Positions 1-8,085 of a DNA stretch of 64,000 nt are shown in pieces. Source of the DNA: a bacterium (GTDB lineage Bacteria; Armatimonadota; Fimbriimonadia; Fimbriimonadales; Fimbriimonadaceae). The notes beneath the pieces were generated by a model. The model was not told the origin of the DNA. It worked only from the letters and a program-made list of their open reading frames with translations, and searched no databases. The first letter of the stretch is position 1. Every line of letters starts with the position of its first letter. Location of the stretch: assembly GCA_013823945.1 (NCBI GenBank), contig PNMZ01000003.1:212326-276325 (forward strand). Direction: 5' to 3'. A program made the translations under genes and the position numbers.

Positions 1-1239
1 CTCATTGCGACTTTGGGCATTGCATCCGTGAGCTTCGCAACTACGTTCGCCCATCTTGTGATCTCGGGACTCATTTTCGGAATGAGCGGAGCAGCTTTCG
101 CAGTTGGGATCGCCTACACGTCCGTGTTTTTTCCCAAGGAAAAACAAGGGACCGCACTCGGAATCTTCGGCGTTGGAAACGCAGGCTCGGCGTTGACCAC
201 GCTGCTGGCTCCGCTCACACTGCAAATGCTCACTCAGGAGGGCAACCAATTGGAAGGGTGGCGAACCTTGCCCCTGATTTATGCGGCATGCCTATTTGGG
301 ATGACGATCCTGTTTGCGCTCTTAACTAAGAACAGGGTCACAGAAGGAGCGAGCCAAAAGACGATCCGCACCATGCTTGCCCCTCTCAAGTCCGTTCGAG
401 TTTGGCGATTCGGTGCGTACTACTTTCTTGTCTTCGGGGCATTCGTCGCACTTGCACAATGGCTCGTACCTTACTATCTCAGCGTCTATGGCATGAGCCT
501 CGCCATGGCGGGTCTCATGGCGAGCATTTTTAGCCTTCCTAGCGGTTTGGTTCGTGCGCTCGGAGGGTGGATGAGCGATAAGTTCGGAGCCAGGACTACG
601 ATGTACTGGGTGCTGGCAAGTTGCGTGGTTTTGTTCGCGCTGGTAATCGCGCCACGCATGGATATCATGTCCCCAGGGGAAGGAGTTCTGGCTGAACGAG
701 CCGGAACCGTGACTCAGGTCGGTCAAGATCGGGTTCAAATCGATGACAAGTCGTATGCTCTCAAGACTGCTCGAGGCTCGACGCAGACCCTGTCGAGCAA
801 AGGTTCCAGCCTTTCTGAGGGCACTCTCATCTTCCCCCGAAGTCAGTCGTGGCAAGAGCCAGTAGTTGAAGTGGGCCAAAAGGTTAGGAAGCGAGAGCTG
901 CTAGCCCGTGGGGTGACTCACGTTTACTTTCAGGCCAATGTGTGGGTATTCACGGCCATCGTTTTCTTGGCCGGAATCATGATGGGAATCGGTAAGGCCG
1001 CCGTGTATCGCCACATTCCCGACTATTTTCCGAATGATGTTGGCGTTGTTGGTGGAATCGTAGGGGTCATCGGCGGACTGGGCGGTTTTGTGTGCCCCAT
1101 TCTGTTTGGCTACCTACTGAAACTGACGGGACTCTGGACCTCTTGCTGGCTGCTCCTCGCCCTCATTAGCGTTATTTGCCTCGTTTGGATGCACGTCACA
1201 ATACTCAAGATCGCGAAGCAGGCTCCGGCTACGGAGTAG
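1..1239 (+). CDS. narK: NarK-type nitrate/nitrite MFS transporter, 5' truncated by window edge
   Basis: Major facilitator protein of the nitrate/nitrite porter family, acting in the inner membrane. The frame is open to base 1, so the true start and the first helices lie outside the window. The nitrate-signature stretch is visible (VGNAGSALTTLLAP), as are the repeated hydrophobic helices and the family-typical GGWMSDKFGAR loop. Odd feature: about 85 mostly hydrophilic residues (nt 658-912, MDIMSPGEG through LLARGVTHV) are inserted between two helices; the segment contains short beta-like repeats ending in VGQKVRKRELL, resembling a small barrel or lipoyl-like fold. A second NarK follows on the same strand, which suggests a paired transport system. 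Family is sure; direction of transport (nitrate in, nitrite out) is not. Confidence 0.88.
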   Translation, partial: LIATLGIASVSFATTFAHLVISGLIFGMSGAAFAVGIAYTSVFFPKEKQGTALGIFGVGNAGSALTTLLAPLTLQMLTQEGNQLEGWRTLPLIYAACLFGMTILFALLTKNRVTEGASQKTIRTMLAPLKSVRVWRFGAYYFLVFGAFVALAQWLVPYYLSVYGMSLAMAGLMASIFSLPSGLVRALGGWMSDKFGARTTMYWVLASCVVLFALVIAPRMDIMSPGEGVLAERAGTVTQVGQDRVQIDDKSYALKTARGSTQTLSSKGSSLSEGTLIFPRSQSWQEPVVEVGQKVRKRELLARGVTHVYFQANVWVFTAIVFLAGIMMGIGKAAVYRHIPDYFPNDVGVVGGIVGVIGGLGGFVCPILFGYLLKLTGLWTSCWLLLALISVICLVWMHVTILKIAKQAPATE

Positions 1240-1620
1240 ACAAAGTCGGTCGCGCAATGGCAAGAACGTGTCCGTCTAGATCGAGCGAGTATCCCACGGT
1301 GTCTCCCAATCCCTGGGAAGCACGGGGCTGATTTCTCGGCCGCCTGCTTCCAAGGAGCGTTGGTGCATCTGATCGGCGTCTTGGTGTACCAAATACCACT
1401 CAGCCCGAGGAATCCCCTTTGCGAGAGCAGGGTCAGGCAGATTCTAACCAAGGAGGCGCTTGATCCCTGAAGCTGGCATTAGGCCAAGAACACACTCCTC
1501 GCCAAACTCAAACTCACTCATTCCCGGTACGTCGAGTCGCAGTCGGAAAACGAGAACTTTCTCGTAAAACGCCGAGCTGCGGCTTTGATCCTGGACATAG
1601 AGAATAACGTGGGCTCGCAT
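1229..1620 (-). pseudogene. Broken VOC/glyoxalase-like protein (in-frame stop plus frameshift)
   Basis: The minus strand encodes a vicinal-oxygen-chelate (glyoxalase/bleomycin resistance) protein starting at ATG 1620 (MRAHVILYVQDQSRSSAFYE). After GIKRLLG comes an in-frame TAG at about 1450, after which the same frame continues with LPDPALAKGIPRAEWYLVH, so the stop replaces a sense codon. Near 1308 a single base appears to be missing: after PVLPRDW the coherent reading moves to another frame, GDTVGYSLDLDGHVLAIAR, the usual VOC C-terminus. Its stop at 1229-1231 overlaps the 3' end of narK. Two independent lesions make it a pseudogene unless they are sequencing errors. It sits between the two narK genes, on the opposite strand. 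Confidence 0.8.
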
Positions 1621-1714
1621 CAGCAATCCCAACCAACATACCTTGAGCGACGCTCATGATGGCGGATGCTGTGTATGACAGGCATCATAGCGCGTCGTGA
1701 GCTGATCGTCGACA

Positions 1715-3073
1715 ATGAGGAAAGACAACGAGTCCGAACCCATGAATACACTAACCGACGCTCAGAAAGTTCAAGAATGGCAACCTAACGACCCTGCCTT
1801 TTGGGAGTCAACCGCAAAGCCGGTCGCATGGCGGACGTTGTGGATCACCACGTTCTGCCTTCTCCTGAGCTTCTCCACCTGGTTCATGGTGAGTGCTCTG
1901 GTCGTGAAGCTCTCCGGGATCGGATTCAAATTCACGCCCCAAGAACTTTTCTGGCTGACCGCCATGCCCGGCCTCGCGGCTGGAACCTTGCGCATCGTCC
2001 ACACCTTTCTCATCCCAATTTTTGGGACGCGCAAGATCGTAAGTGTATCGACGCTTCTCTTGGCGATCCCCTGCGTGGGCTGGGGGTTTGCGGTCATGAA
2101 CCCTCAGACTCCGCTCTCTACCTTTTTGGTTCTGGCATTCCTCGCAGGTTTGGGCGGGGGCAACTTCAGTTCATTCATGCCGAGCACATCGTTGTTTTTC
2201 CCAAAATCCAAGCTGGGGACAGCACTGGGGATTCAAGCCGGGATCGGCAACTTTGGCGTGAGTGTTGCCCAGTTCCTAATCCCCGCCATTCTCGGGATCG
2301 CTCTTGTTGGTAGCTCGCAAACCCTGACAAACCCCAAGACCGGGGCGACGAGCAGCATCTCTCTGCAGAACGGGGCTTTGGTCTGGCTCCCGCTTGTGCT
2401 CTTGGGTGCTGTGGTGGCGTGGTTTGGCCTTCGAGACGTGCCGGTTCAGGCCAGCTTTAAGGAGCAACTCGATATCTTCAAGGAAAAGCACACGTGGGTC
2501 ATGACTTCGCTCTACATCATGACCTTCGGGTCGTTTAGTGGTCTAGCTGCTGCTTTTCCGTTAATGATCAAACAGCTCTACGGTGGATTCGATGGCGCCC
2601 CAGATCCGTTGGCGTTTGCCTTTTTGGGGCCGCTGGTTGGGGCGGGAATTCGCGCGGCAGCGGGACCGGTGGCAGATAAGCTGGGCGGGGCTAAAGTCAC
2701 GATGGTCAGCGGGATCGGAATGCTTGGGTGCAGCATCGCAATTCTGCCTTTTGCTAATCCGACATCGATGGCGAGCTGGTCAGGTTTTCTGTGGCTTATG
2801 CTAGGCATCTTCTTCTTCAGCGGCATTGGCAATGCCAGCACGTTCAAACAAATCCCAATGATTTTCCCGCCGCGCCAGGCGGGGGGAGTCATCGGATGGA
2901 CTTCCGCCATTGCGGCCTATGGGCCGTTCGCTTTCAGTCTGATTCTCGGCGCAGTTCTCGGTTCGGGCCGCAATGCGGCCCCGTTCTTCGTAGGGCTTGC
3001 CGTGTTTTACGTGATCAACATCGGCCTGAATTGGTGGTTCTATTCCCGAAAAGGGGCTGAAAAACCCTGCTAG
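1715..3073 (+). CDS. narK: NarK-type nitrate/nitrite MFS transporter, full length
   Basis: Twelve-helix MFS transporter of the nitrate/nitrite porter family, 452 aa, inner membrane. Both nitrate-signature regions are visible: GLGGGNFSSFMPSTSLFF and GIQAGIGNFGVSVAQF. The N-terminus has the usual soluble head (WQPNDPAFWESTAKPVAW) before helix 1. The start is uncertain: ATG 1715 or ATG 1742, neither with a clear Shine-Dalgarno. Unlike its upstream paralogue it has no long insertion between helices. It is followed at short distance by an NnrS-like gene, so the region looks like a nitrate/nitrite and NO handling locus; no nitrate reductase catalytic subunit is in the window. Confidence 0.92.
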   Translation: MRKDNESEPMNTLTDAQKVQEWQPNDPAFWESTAKPVAWRTLWITTFCLLLSFSTWFMVSALVVKLSGIGFKFTPQELFWLTAMPGLAAGTLRIVHTFLIPIFGTRKIVSVSTLLLAIPCVGWGFAVMNPQTPLSTFLVLAFLAGLGGGNFSSFMPSTSLFFPKSKLGTALGIQAGIGNFGVSVAQFLIPAILGIALVGSSQTLTNPKTGATSSISLQNGALVWLPLVLLGAVVAWFGLRDVPVQASFKEQLDIFKEKHTWVMTSLYIMTFGSFSGLAAAFPLMIKQLYGGFDGAPDPLAFAFLGPLVGAGIRAAAGPVADKLGGAKVTMVSGIGMLGCSIAILPFANPTSMASWSGFLWLMLGIFFFSGIGNASTFKQIPMIFPPRQAGGVIGWTSAIAAYGPFAFSLILGAVLGSGRNAAPFFVGLAVFYVINIGLNWWFYSRKGAEKPC

Positions 3074-3181
3074 CCATCTAGCGGCCGCTCCCGGAATGAC
3101 AACCATCATGGCGGCGGCCGACTGAGCCCTCGATAATGAAGAGCATTGATCAAAGAGCGGCCTTCGTTGACTCTGCTTCCG

Positions 3182-4519
3182 ATGCGTTCGACGATTCCCG
3201 TCGCCAAGTCGGGAGAGGATCGCGCGGAGACCCAAGTGTATCGCCCCTTCTTCGTGTGCGGAATCTTCACCGTGCTCACCGTGGGTTGCTTTTTGGGGGC
3301 GATTGCTTTGATGGGCATCTCGCGCCAAGGAAGCTATACGGCGTCCGTCTGGACTCCTTACGTCTTGGCCCATGCCAACTCGCAGCTGTTTGGGTGGGTC
3401 GGCCTTTTTGTCATGGGGTTTGCCATGCAGCAACACGGGACCACTCTCGCCAAGAGCGCGGCATTTCATAAAATCGCCTGGTGGGCTCTGGGCGGCATGG
3501 GAACCGGTATTACGCTGCGATTCGCGGCGGAACCCCTCGCCCAGCAGGATCCGTCTCGCTGGCTCTGGTTGGGACTCTGTTCTGCAAGCCTCCAGATCGT
3601 CGCCGTGGCGTTGTTCCTGTACAACATTGGAGCCAACCGATATAGGAAAGCGGAACCCCTTACATGGCCGACTGCGTTTGTGTTCGCCTCTTTGGGGTGC
3701 TTGCTCCTGGTCTCCCTTGCCGAGCCCGCTGCGTTTGCGCTCAGTCACCAGTCAAGCCGGGAGGCGTCGATTGCCTTTGTCGCCCAATGGTTCACACCAC
3801 TTCGGGAACTGCAATTCTTGGGCTTTGTGTCGATGATGATCTTTGGCGTCGCGGCGAGCAAGTTCCCGGGATGCCTTGGTTTCCGAGCCGCCGACCCTGG
3901 TTGGGGCCTTGCCGCCTTTGGACTCTGGTTGGGAGGCTTGGTTGCCCGAGTGGTGGGTTGGAACGTGTATTTTCAATCCGGACTCATGCCAGGCACGGAC
4001 ATGTGGTTCCGCCTCGGCGGCCTTCTGTTGGCAATGGGGGCGGGGGCGATGACCATTTCTCTGGGTGTTTTCAGCCCCGTGCGACATGCAAATCCAAGCC
4101 AAAAGTTCATCCGATCTGCTTTTGCCTGGTTGCTGATTGCAGGTGCGCTTCTAATCTTGGAACCCCTGCATTTGCGGGCCATAGGTGCACCGTTCTCACA
4201 TGCGTACACTGGCGCGATTCGACACGCGGTCACGGTCGGATTTATCTCGCAGATGATCGTGGCCGTGGGCTACCACTTGGTGACGAGAATGCTGATGCTG
4301 GATGAGCGAAAGGTTCCCACCCTCTGGAGCGTTTTTGTTCTGCTGAACGTCGGCAATGCGGCAAGGGTCGGATTGGAAATCATCACGGATTTGAGTCGCT
4401 CAGCCTTTGCCCCGATGGGCTGGACCGGATTTGTTGAGTTGCTCGGTCTTGGGATTTGGGCCACGGTAATGCTCCGATTCTTGCTACGAAGGGGCCCAAC
4501 TTACGCCGCAACTTGCTGA
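3182..4519 (+). CDS. NnrS family membrane protein
   Basis: About 445 aa, almost entirely hydrophobic with roughly twelve membrane helices. The N-terminal YRPFF and the HANSQLFGWVGLFVMGFAMQ stretch match the layout of NnrS proteins, which carry conserved His in the helices and protect against nitrogen oxides released in denitrification. ATG 3182 is chosen; a TTG at 3146 in the same frame would add 12 residues. The gene lies between narK and mobA, consistent with nitrogen-oxide metabolism. A haem-copper-oxidase-like membrane protein is an alternative reading because NnrS is itself a divergent haem protein; the exact role is inferred. Confidence 0.75.
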   Translation: MRSTIPVAKSGEDRAETQVYRPFFVCGIFTVLTVGCFLGAIALMGISRQGSYTASVWTPYVLAHANSQLFGWVGLFVMGFAMQQHGTTLAKSAAFHKIAWWALGGMGTGITLRFAAEPLAQQDPSRWLWLGLCSASLQIVAVALFLYNIGANRYRKAEPLTWPTAFVFASLGCLLLVSLAEPAAFALSHQSSREASIAFVAQWFTPLRELQFLGFVSMMIFGVAASKFPGCLGFRAADPGWGLAAFGLWLGGLVARVVGWNVYFQSGLMPGTDMWFRLGGLLLAMGAGAMTISLGVFSPVRHANPSQKFIRSAFAWLLIAGALLILEPLHLRAIGAPFSHAYTGAIRHAVTVGFISQMIVAVGYHLVTRMLMLDERKVPTLWSVFVLLNVGNAARVGLEIITDLSRSAFAPMGWTGFVELLGLGIWATVMLRFLLRRGPTYAATC

Positions 4520-4579
4520 AAATCACTCGGAGCGATTTTGGTGCAGCCATCGAGTTCAAGCGATTTGATAGCACAAGCT

Positions 4580-5188
4580 CTACTTGACAGGACGACTTGC
4601 GGAATCCAGCAAGGTCTTTAGTTCTAATGGTGTATTGACTCCTCTGCACCATTCGGGGTGAACACCGAGCCCTAGTAAGACTGATTCGGTGACGACTTCC
4701 ACGTCCAAAGCCTCCACCCAATCCATAATTCTTGGCGAGTCAACATCGCACAGCCTCTCCCAGGCCCGGTGGCGATACACGCCGCACAGAGGTTGTAACC
4801 GCCCATCCAATAAGGGAATCGAAGCTTCTTTTTCACCGAGACACGTTTCGAGAGCTCTCACGACGACCCCGTCGAAAAGTGGCACATCGCACGAAAGCAC
4901 GAAGACAAGATGGCTGGTCGGGACGAATGCGCGAATTGCCGTGAGTGGCCCGTGCTCGATCTCATCATCAGGATGAAAACGGTATCCATCAAGTGGCGAA
5001 CGGCCCAAGATCGTGGGTTCCCAGCCTGCTTCCCGCAGAATTCGGGCTAACCGGACGGCAAGCGGCTCGCCTCCCATCGAAATCAAAGCCTTATCGAAGC
5101 CCATCCGGCGGCTTGCCCCTCCGGTCAACAAGACGGAAGACTGGTCAGCATGATCGATATCATAGTGCGCCCCCACCTGGCCTTCCAT
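4580..5188 (-). CDS. mobA: Molybdenum cofactor guanylyltransferase MobA
   Basis: Transfers GMP from GTP to molybdopterin to give the MGD cofactor of nitrate reductase and other DMSO-reductase-family enzymes; cytoplasmic. The N-terminal nucleotide-binding loop LLTGGASRRMGFDKA is diagnostic, followed by GPLTAIRAF and the metal-binding VLSCDVPLF. At 202 aa it has normal MobA length. It is transcribed divergently from the next gene with only about 5-10 bases between start codons, so a promoter must overlap coding sequence on one side. Its presence among nitrate genes suggests a molybdoenzyme encoded just outside the window. Confidence 0.93.
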   Translation of the reverse strand: MEGQVGAHYDIDHADQSSVLLTGGASRRMGFDKALISMGGEPLAVRLARILREAGWEPTILGRSPLDGYRFHPDDEIEHGPLTAIRAFVPTSHLVFVLSCDVPLFDGVVVRALETCLGEKEASIPLLDGRLQPLCGVYRHRAWERLCDVDSPRIMDWVEALDVEVVTESVLLGLGVHPEWCRGVNTPLELKTLLDSASRPVK

Positions 5189-5198
5189 ACTCTTGACT

Positions 5199-5519
5199 AT
5201 GGCACGGTTGCCAAAACGGTATGTTCGGTTCTTTGAAGACTTTCCTGAGGTCGGGAAGGCCTACGAGACCTATGGGGAAGCTGTAGCAACCGCGGGCCCG
5301 CTCGACGAAAAGACCCGATGCCTCATGAAACTCGCAATGTCTTTCGGAGCCCGTCTCGAAGGGGGGGCAAAGAGCCATGCTCACAAGGCCCTCCAAGCTG
5401 GAGCGACCGTTGAGGAGTTGCGCCATGCTGCTTTGCTCGCCGCGCCGACGTTGGGATTCCCGCATATGATGGCTTGCCTCAGTTGGATTGATGCGGTTCT
5501 CGAAGAGGAAAAGTCATGA
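5199..5519 (+). CDS. Carboxymuconolactone decarboxylase / AhpD-like small protein
   Basis: A 106-aa helical protein of the AhpD/CMD superfamily: DEKTRCLMKLAMSFGARLEG, then SHAHKALQAGATVEELRHA, which is the family core. The redox CxxC seen in AhpD is absent; only single cysteines occur, so peroxiredoxin-reductase activity is unlikely. Start ATG 5199 chosen; a TTG at 5193 is possible. Its stop overlaps the start of the downstream membrane cytochrome gene by 4 bases (ATGA), so the two are translationally coupled. Such proteins recur next to nitrate-reductase-type membrane proteins; function unknown. Confidence 0.75.
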   Translation: MARLPKRYVRFFEDFPEVGKAYETYGEAVATAGPLDEKTRCLMKLAMSFGARLEGGAKSHAHKALQAGATVEELRHAALLAAPTLGFPHMMACLSWIDAVLEEEKS

Positions 5520-6556
5520 GCAAGAGTCCCCCCAAAAATCCACTCCCCATCGCGACCACCGGTGGCTTGATTTGTTCACTGGGACTCCTGGCAGCGGTCT
5601 ACTTCGGTTCGGGCAAGCTCACGCGATTTGATTCGCCGCTTGCGGCTTATACGGCAGCGACCATTTTTGCCGCATTCGCGTTTGCCTATCGATACTTGAT
5701 GTGGATTCAGCGACCGGCCACATGGCGGTACTTTGTTGCGTCTTGGAAGCTCTTCATACAGCCCAAGAAGCTGATCCGAAACATCTTCAAGCTTGTCGGC
5801 CTGCTGATCAACAACATCATCCTCCAGAAGTTCATCGGGAAGAGAAGCCACACGCGGTGGCTCGCCCACATGGGCATGGCATGGGGCTGTTTGATCGCTT
5901 TTGCGATAACCTTTCCGTTGAGCTGGGGTTGGATTCAGTTTGGCGTCGCACCGGATGGATACAACTATCAGGTCGAATTCATGAGCATTCCTCAGTTTTC
6001 GTTCGACCCGAATAGCATCGTAGGATGGCTCCTTTTTAACGGCCTCAACATCAGCGCTTTTCTTGTTCTCGGAGGGATTGGCCTTGCCATGCATCGGCGC
6101 GTTTTCCAACACGGGGCCCATGCCGTCCAATCTATAGAAAACGACTTGATTCCGCTCGTTTTGCTGTTTGCCGTTTCCATCACGGGGCTGATGATCACGG
6201 CTAGCTACAAGCTGATGGGTGGGGCCCACTTTAGCTTTATCTCGCTGCTGCACGCCTTCACGGTGATCATTCTGCTGCTTTGGATGCCGTTCGGAAAGCT
6301 CTTTCACGTGATTCAGCGTCCGGCTCAGCTTGGGGTTGCTTATTACAAGGAAGCCGGAATAGAAGGTCCCAAGGCAGTTTGCGTTCGCTCGGGAGACGAG
6401 TACCAGTCCAAGCTGCATCACGATGATCTAGTCGAGGTGATGAAGGAAGTCGGCGTGGACTTTGGCGACCATCAAAATCTTTCGCCTGCCGAGAAGCGCA
6501 AACTCATCGCCATCAACCAACTGGCAGCGATGGAAGATCGGTCGTTCGTTGGCTGA
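5516..6556 (+). CDS. NarI/DsrM-like membrane cytochrome b subunit
   Basis: 346-aa membrane protein with about six helices. The pattern HMGMAWGC, then GLAMHRR, then LLHAFTVIILLLWMPFGKLFH followed by an amphipathic tail matches the NarI/DsrM/HdrE superfamily, which uses paired His to bind b haems and passes quinol electrons to cytoplasmic iron-sulfur or molybdenum subunits. The C-terminal about 70 residues are soluble and lack 4Fe-4S cysteines. It is coupled to the upstream CMD-like gene and is followed by a hairpin terminator, so no catalytic partner is encoded downstream. A role in respiratory nitrate reduction is inferred from neighbours. Confidence 0.7.
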   Translation: MSKSPPKNPLPIATTGGLICSLGLLAAVYFGSGKLTRFDSPLAAYTAATIFAAFAFAYRYLMWIQRPATWRYFVASWKLFIQPKKLIRNIFKLVGLLINNIILQKFIGKRSHTRWLAHMGMAWGCLIAFAITFPLSWGWIQFGVAPDGYNYQVEFMSIPQFSFDPNSIVGWLLFNGLNISAFLVLGGIGLAMHRRVFQHGAHAVQSIENDLIPLVLLFAVSITGLMITASYKLMGGAHFSFISLLHAFTVIILLLWMPFGKLFHVIQRPAQLGVAYYKEAGIEGPKAVCVRSGDEYQSKLHHDDLVEVMKEVGVDFGDHQNLSPAEKRKLIAINQLAAMEDRSFVG

Positions 6557-6566
6557 GAGATTAACG

Positions 6567-6585
6567 CCCTCCGTGGTGCGGAGGG
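6567..6585 (+). terminator. Hairpin terminator after the cytochrome b gene
   Basis: CCCTCCG (6567-6573), a 5-base loop and CGGAGGG (6579-6585) form a perfect 7-bp GC-rich stem 10 bases after the stop codon, followed by a short T-rich run. It closes the 5199-6556 operon. Confidence 0.65.
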
Positions 6586-6631
6586 TGTACTCCTCATTTT
6601 CGAACCTAAGTGCGTGAGTTCAAGGCAAGCA

Positions 6632-6668
6632 GGTCTCTCAAATCTGTTTGAGAGACCTAGGAGAGACC
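6632..6668. repeat. GAGAGACC repeats just outside the left attachment site
   Basis: Three copies of the octamer GAGAGACC or its complement: 6632-6639 (complement), 6650-6657 and 6661-6668. The same octamer occurs inside both ends of the island (6848-6953 and 58308-58366). Such short repeats beside an att core are typical of arm-type binding sites of tyrosine integrases. Their presence on the chromosomal side of the core is unexpected and hints at a second, older element end. The stretch 6557-7093 holds no gene apart from these sites and the att core. Confidence 0.6.
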
Positions 6669-6710
6669 AGATTGGAAACTCCCCCAAAAGATGATCAGGC
6701 GTCCACCGAT

Positions 6711-6770
6711 TTAGGTTCAAAATAGTGGCGGCCCCGGAGGGAATCGAACCCCCGACGCCCTCCTTAGGAC
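6711..6770. repeat. attL: left 60-bp direct repeat (3' part of tRNA-Arg)
   Basis: Sixty bases, from TTAGGTTCAAAATAG to CTCCTTAGGAC, are identical to 58370-58429; the identity ends exactly at 6710/6711 and 6770/6771. The repeat is the 3' part of the tRNA-Arg gene, from the anticodon arm through the encoded CCA, plus 14-15 bases beyond it. The 5' half of the tRNA is missing here, so this is the partial duplicate made by integration. It defines the left boundary of the island. Confidence 0.93.
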
Positions 6771-6847
6771 TGAAAAAAATTAGGTCGAAAAACCTCTGAT
6801 TTGAGTCTACAGTCGTCTCAGGAAGTCTCATAAAATCCAGGGGCTAA

Positions 6848-6953
6848 GAGAGACCTTTAGAGAGACCTGGGCGAATTTCTTTAGCACCACCTCTTTCAGG
6901 TCTCTCTTTCAAGTTCATCACTGAACTCGGCATGGTCACTCACTTGGTCTCTC
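6848..6953. promoter_or_regulatory. Putative integrase arm-type sites, left inner end
   Basis: GAGAGACC at 6848-6855 and 6860-6867, and its complement at 6899-6906 and 6946-6953. The extended form GAGAGACCTGGGC at 6860 recurs at 58320 at the other end of the island. Spacing of 12, about 39 and 47 bases and the position just inside the att core fit an attP arm bound by the island's tyrosine integrase; this is inference from repetition and position. Confidence 0.6.
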
Positions 6954-7093
6954 AAATCCTGAAATCAATCCGACGCACACGCAACCGACTTAAACCCAGG
7001 TCCGACTAAAGCTCCGTCCAGGGGGTGAGCTAAGTCAAAAACCATTTAATCTCGCTACAACCTCAGCACTTGGCATACCATTTCAGCGGTTCA

Positions 7094-7651
7094 CTAATGT
7101 GAAGAGTGATCCATGACTTCCGGGGTCTGACCATATTTTCCATTGAGAAGGGCCTTCAGCTCATTAACCTCACTTTCCTGTGAGCGAATTATGTCATCAG
7201 CAAGCAGTTTGAGTTCGCTGCGCTCTGTGGTCTTTAAGAGTTCCTTCGCCATGAAGATTGCATGTTCATGATGATTGATCATTTCAGACGTGTACTGAGC
7301 TTCGGCCTCTCGGACAGACAGTCCGTCAATCGGGCTCATCATTTGCTTGTAAACACCTGTCGTCTTGTACGATGCACCAAACCATGCTTGGAACCATGAG
7401 TTCATCTGAGAAATTTCCTTCTCTTGAGCTGCAATCACAGCTTCAGCTATTTGCCGGACTTGAGGCTCCGAGGCAACAGTCAGGATGAGCTTCGACGATG
7501 CAACGGCTTCTTCGTGGTGAGGAATCATCTCTTCGATAAATGCCTTATCGTTCTTTGCCTCAGTTGGCCTGGCGATGAGGATTCCTATCGCCGTGACCGA
7601 GAGGATTGCAATTAGCCAAACGACCAGCACTTTAGATTTTGTCTGCTTCAT
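7094..7651 (-). CDS. Exported DUF305 protein (copper-associated)
   Basis: 185 aa with an N-terminal membrane/signal helix (KVLVVWLIAILSVTAIGILI). Two DUF305 halves follow: FIEEMIPHHEEAVASSKLIL and YTSEMINHHEHAIFMAKELL, each with the family MIxHHxxA motif; the tail ends in HSSH. DUF305 proteins (CopM-like) bind copper or silver in the periplasm and often sit in metal-resistance islands. First gene of the metal block, and the first gene inside the left attachment site. It is not directly overlapping its neighbour, so may have its own promoter. Confidence 0.85.
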   Translation of the reverse strand: MKQTKSKVLVVWLIAILSVTAIGILIARPTEAKNDKAFIEEMIPHHEEAVASSKLILTVASEPQVRQIAEAVIAAQEKEISQMNSWFQAWFGASYKTTGVYKQMMSPIDGLSVREAEAQYTSEMINHHEHAIFMAKELLKTTERSELKLLADDIIRSQESEVNELKALLNGKYGQTPEVMDHSSH

Positions 7652-7703
7652 GTTGATTGATTAGGGAATGTGATATCAGATTGGTGCCTATTAAGATTGC
7701 ACA

Positions 7704-8012
7704 TCAGCCGTAGGTCGTCCTCTGAGTTATGCCCTCCGCAATTTGGGTCACGAACGCCGGGCGAACATTGGGCTGAATTACTTGCTGGCCTCTATTTTGC
7801 TCTCCATATGCAGACTCAATAATGAGTAGCTCTTGGTTTGGCAATGGGGTAAATAGCTGTTCTAGTCCGGATTTTGCGAATGATGAGGCTACTAGGATGC
7901 GGTCACAAGCGACCGTTTGCAGTTCCGCTGCAGCATCACCGTGTGGCACGGACATGGCAGATATCGAGTGAGTTGCAATAAGTAGGGCAACGACTAGAGT
8001 TATAAGGCGCAT
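7704..8012 (-). CDS. Small exported hypothetical protein
   Basis: About 102 aa starting MRLITLVVALLIATHSISA, a clear signal peptide, then a short mature part with one Cys (VACDRILVASSF). No family recognised. ATG 8012 is chosen because the signal peptide begins there; in-frame ATGs lie at 8015 and 8036. It lies between the DUF305 gene and copA on the same strand, so a periplasmic role in metal handling is a guess from position only. Confidence 0.5.
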   Translation of the reverse strand: MRLITLVVALLIATHSISAMSVPHGDAAAELQTVACDRILVASSFAKSGLEQLFTPLPNQELLIIESAYGEQNRGQQVIQPNVRPAFVTQIAEGITQRTTYG

Positions 8013-8085
8013 CATGTGAATAGTGTAACAAATCACCTTTTGAATCTAAAGTGTTGCCAAGGCGGCCGAGGGAAGGAACTATTAC

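Noticed and set aside
2801..3748. 315-aa minus-strand open frame over narK and the NnrS-like gene
   Set aside because: It overlaps two well-supported membrane proteins and has biased, shadow-type composition.
5576..6421. 281-aa minus-strand open frame
   Set aside because: Antisense to the cytochrome b-like gene; no recognisable motif.
6711..6790. Possible second tRNA-Arg gene
   Set aside because: Only the 3' half is present; the sequence after 6770 does not complete the anticodon and D arms, so it is an att fragment.
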